This document shows positions 32,830 through 33,011 of a DNA stretch of 33,011 nucleotides, piece by piece (the first letter of the stretch is position 1; every line of letters starts with the position of its first letter). The stretch is from Porphyromonadaceae bacterium (GTDB lineage Bacteria; Bacteroidota; Bacteroidia; Bacteroidales; Paludibacteraceae): the NCBI GenBank assembly GCA_905372135.1, contig CAJPNS010000008.1, forward strand, positions 1 to 33,011. The letters run 5' to 3'. Made by a program: the position numbers and the translations under genes. The notes under the pieces were generated by a model. The model was given only the letters and a program-made list of their open reading frames with translations, ran no database searches and was not told the DNA's origin.

Positions 32830-33011
32830 CATATTGTAATGGTCGTCGATAAAAAGATTAAGCAAGTTTTAGGGTGAAATAAGCAAGGAAAGAATACTAC
32901 GAATACACAGACGCTAATATACGAAAATGCAAGAAAGATATGTAATAACAACATAAACAATCGTTTTTAGTTCTACCTACTAATCTACATTTCTCTACAA
33001 AAAATAAAAAC

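Noticed and set aside
32839..32877. A 12-codon ORF after the outward promoter near the right edge
   Set aside because: It is too short, and no ribosome signal or downstream gene is visible in the window to support a leader peptide; kept only as a comment.

Overview
The window looks like a chromosomal segment of a Bacteroidota bacterium, most likely order Bacteroidales and possibly close to Porphyromonas. The evidence is the protein content: a SusC/SusD pair, two further TonB-dependent receptors with N-terminal carboxypeptidase-regulatory-like domains, Bacteroidetes-type LptE, an HU-HIG-like DNA-binding protein, and a secreted M6 protease with a tail resembling a type IX secretion domain. Almost every transcription start region also carries a TAnnTTTG -7 box, usually TATCTTTGC, and Shine-Dalgarno sequences are scarce. 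No rRNA, tRNA, IS element or CRISPR array was seen.

Layout. (1) 129-4835, minus strand: flippase, manA, phosphohexomutase and a DgkA-type lipid kinase, a coherent set for sugar-phosphate supply and lipid-linked polysaccharide export. (2) 5005-7517, plus strand: mnmG and apt, separated by two identical parS-like palindromes 40 bp apart. (3) 7557-8402, minus: a CPBP intramembrane protease, divergent from (4) 8506-11305, plus: a sigma-54 activator, lptE, an unknown soluble protein and secG, an envelope-biogenesis group. (5) 11572-16469: a SusC/SusD nutrient-uptake pair closed by a strong terminator. (6) 16674-19622: a large secreted M6 metalloprotease with its own promoter and terminator. (7) 19868-23246: purM followed after 10 bp by a TonB-dependent receptor. 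(8) 23328-24272: a GC-rich repeat patch and a hicAB toxin-antitoxin module bracketed by GTTTAAAC-containing sequence. (9) 24273-29794: an AmpG-like transporter divergent, with closely packed promoters, from a TonB-dependent receptor and a lipoprotein built of three degenerate repeats. (10) 29795-31725: an HU-like gene and a secreted TPR gene, convergent, enclosed by two arrays of related 22-bp direct repeats in opposite orientation. (11) 31726-32721: a second CPBP-family membrane protein with an altered first motif, then an outward promoter near the right edge.

The most unusual structure is region 10. Two physically separate tandem arrays share an exact 22-bp period and an AAAACGAT core. They are inverted relative to each other, and each lies upstream of the gene pointing inward. 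The parS-like pair in the mnmG-apt gap and the three-repeat lipoprotein beside the AmpG-like transporter are the next most interesting. All protein assignments are by motif and family recognition without database searches.
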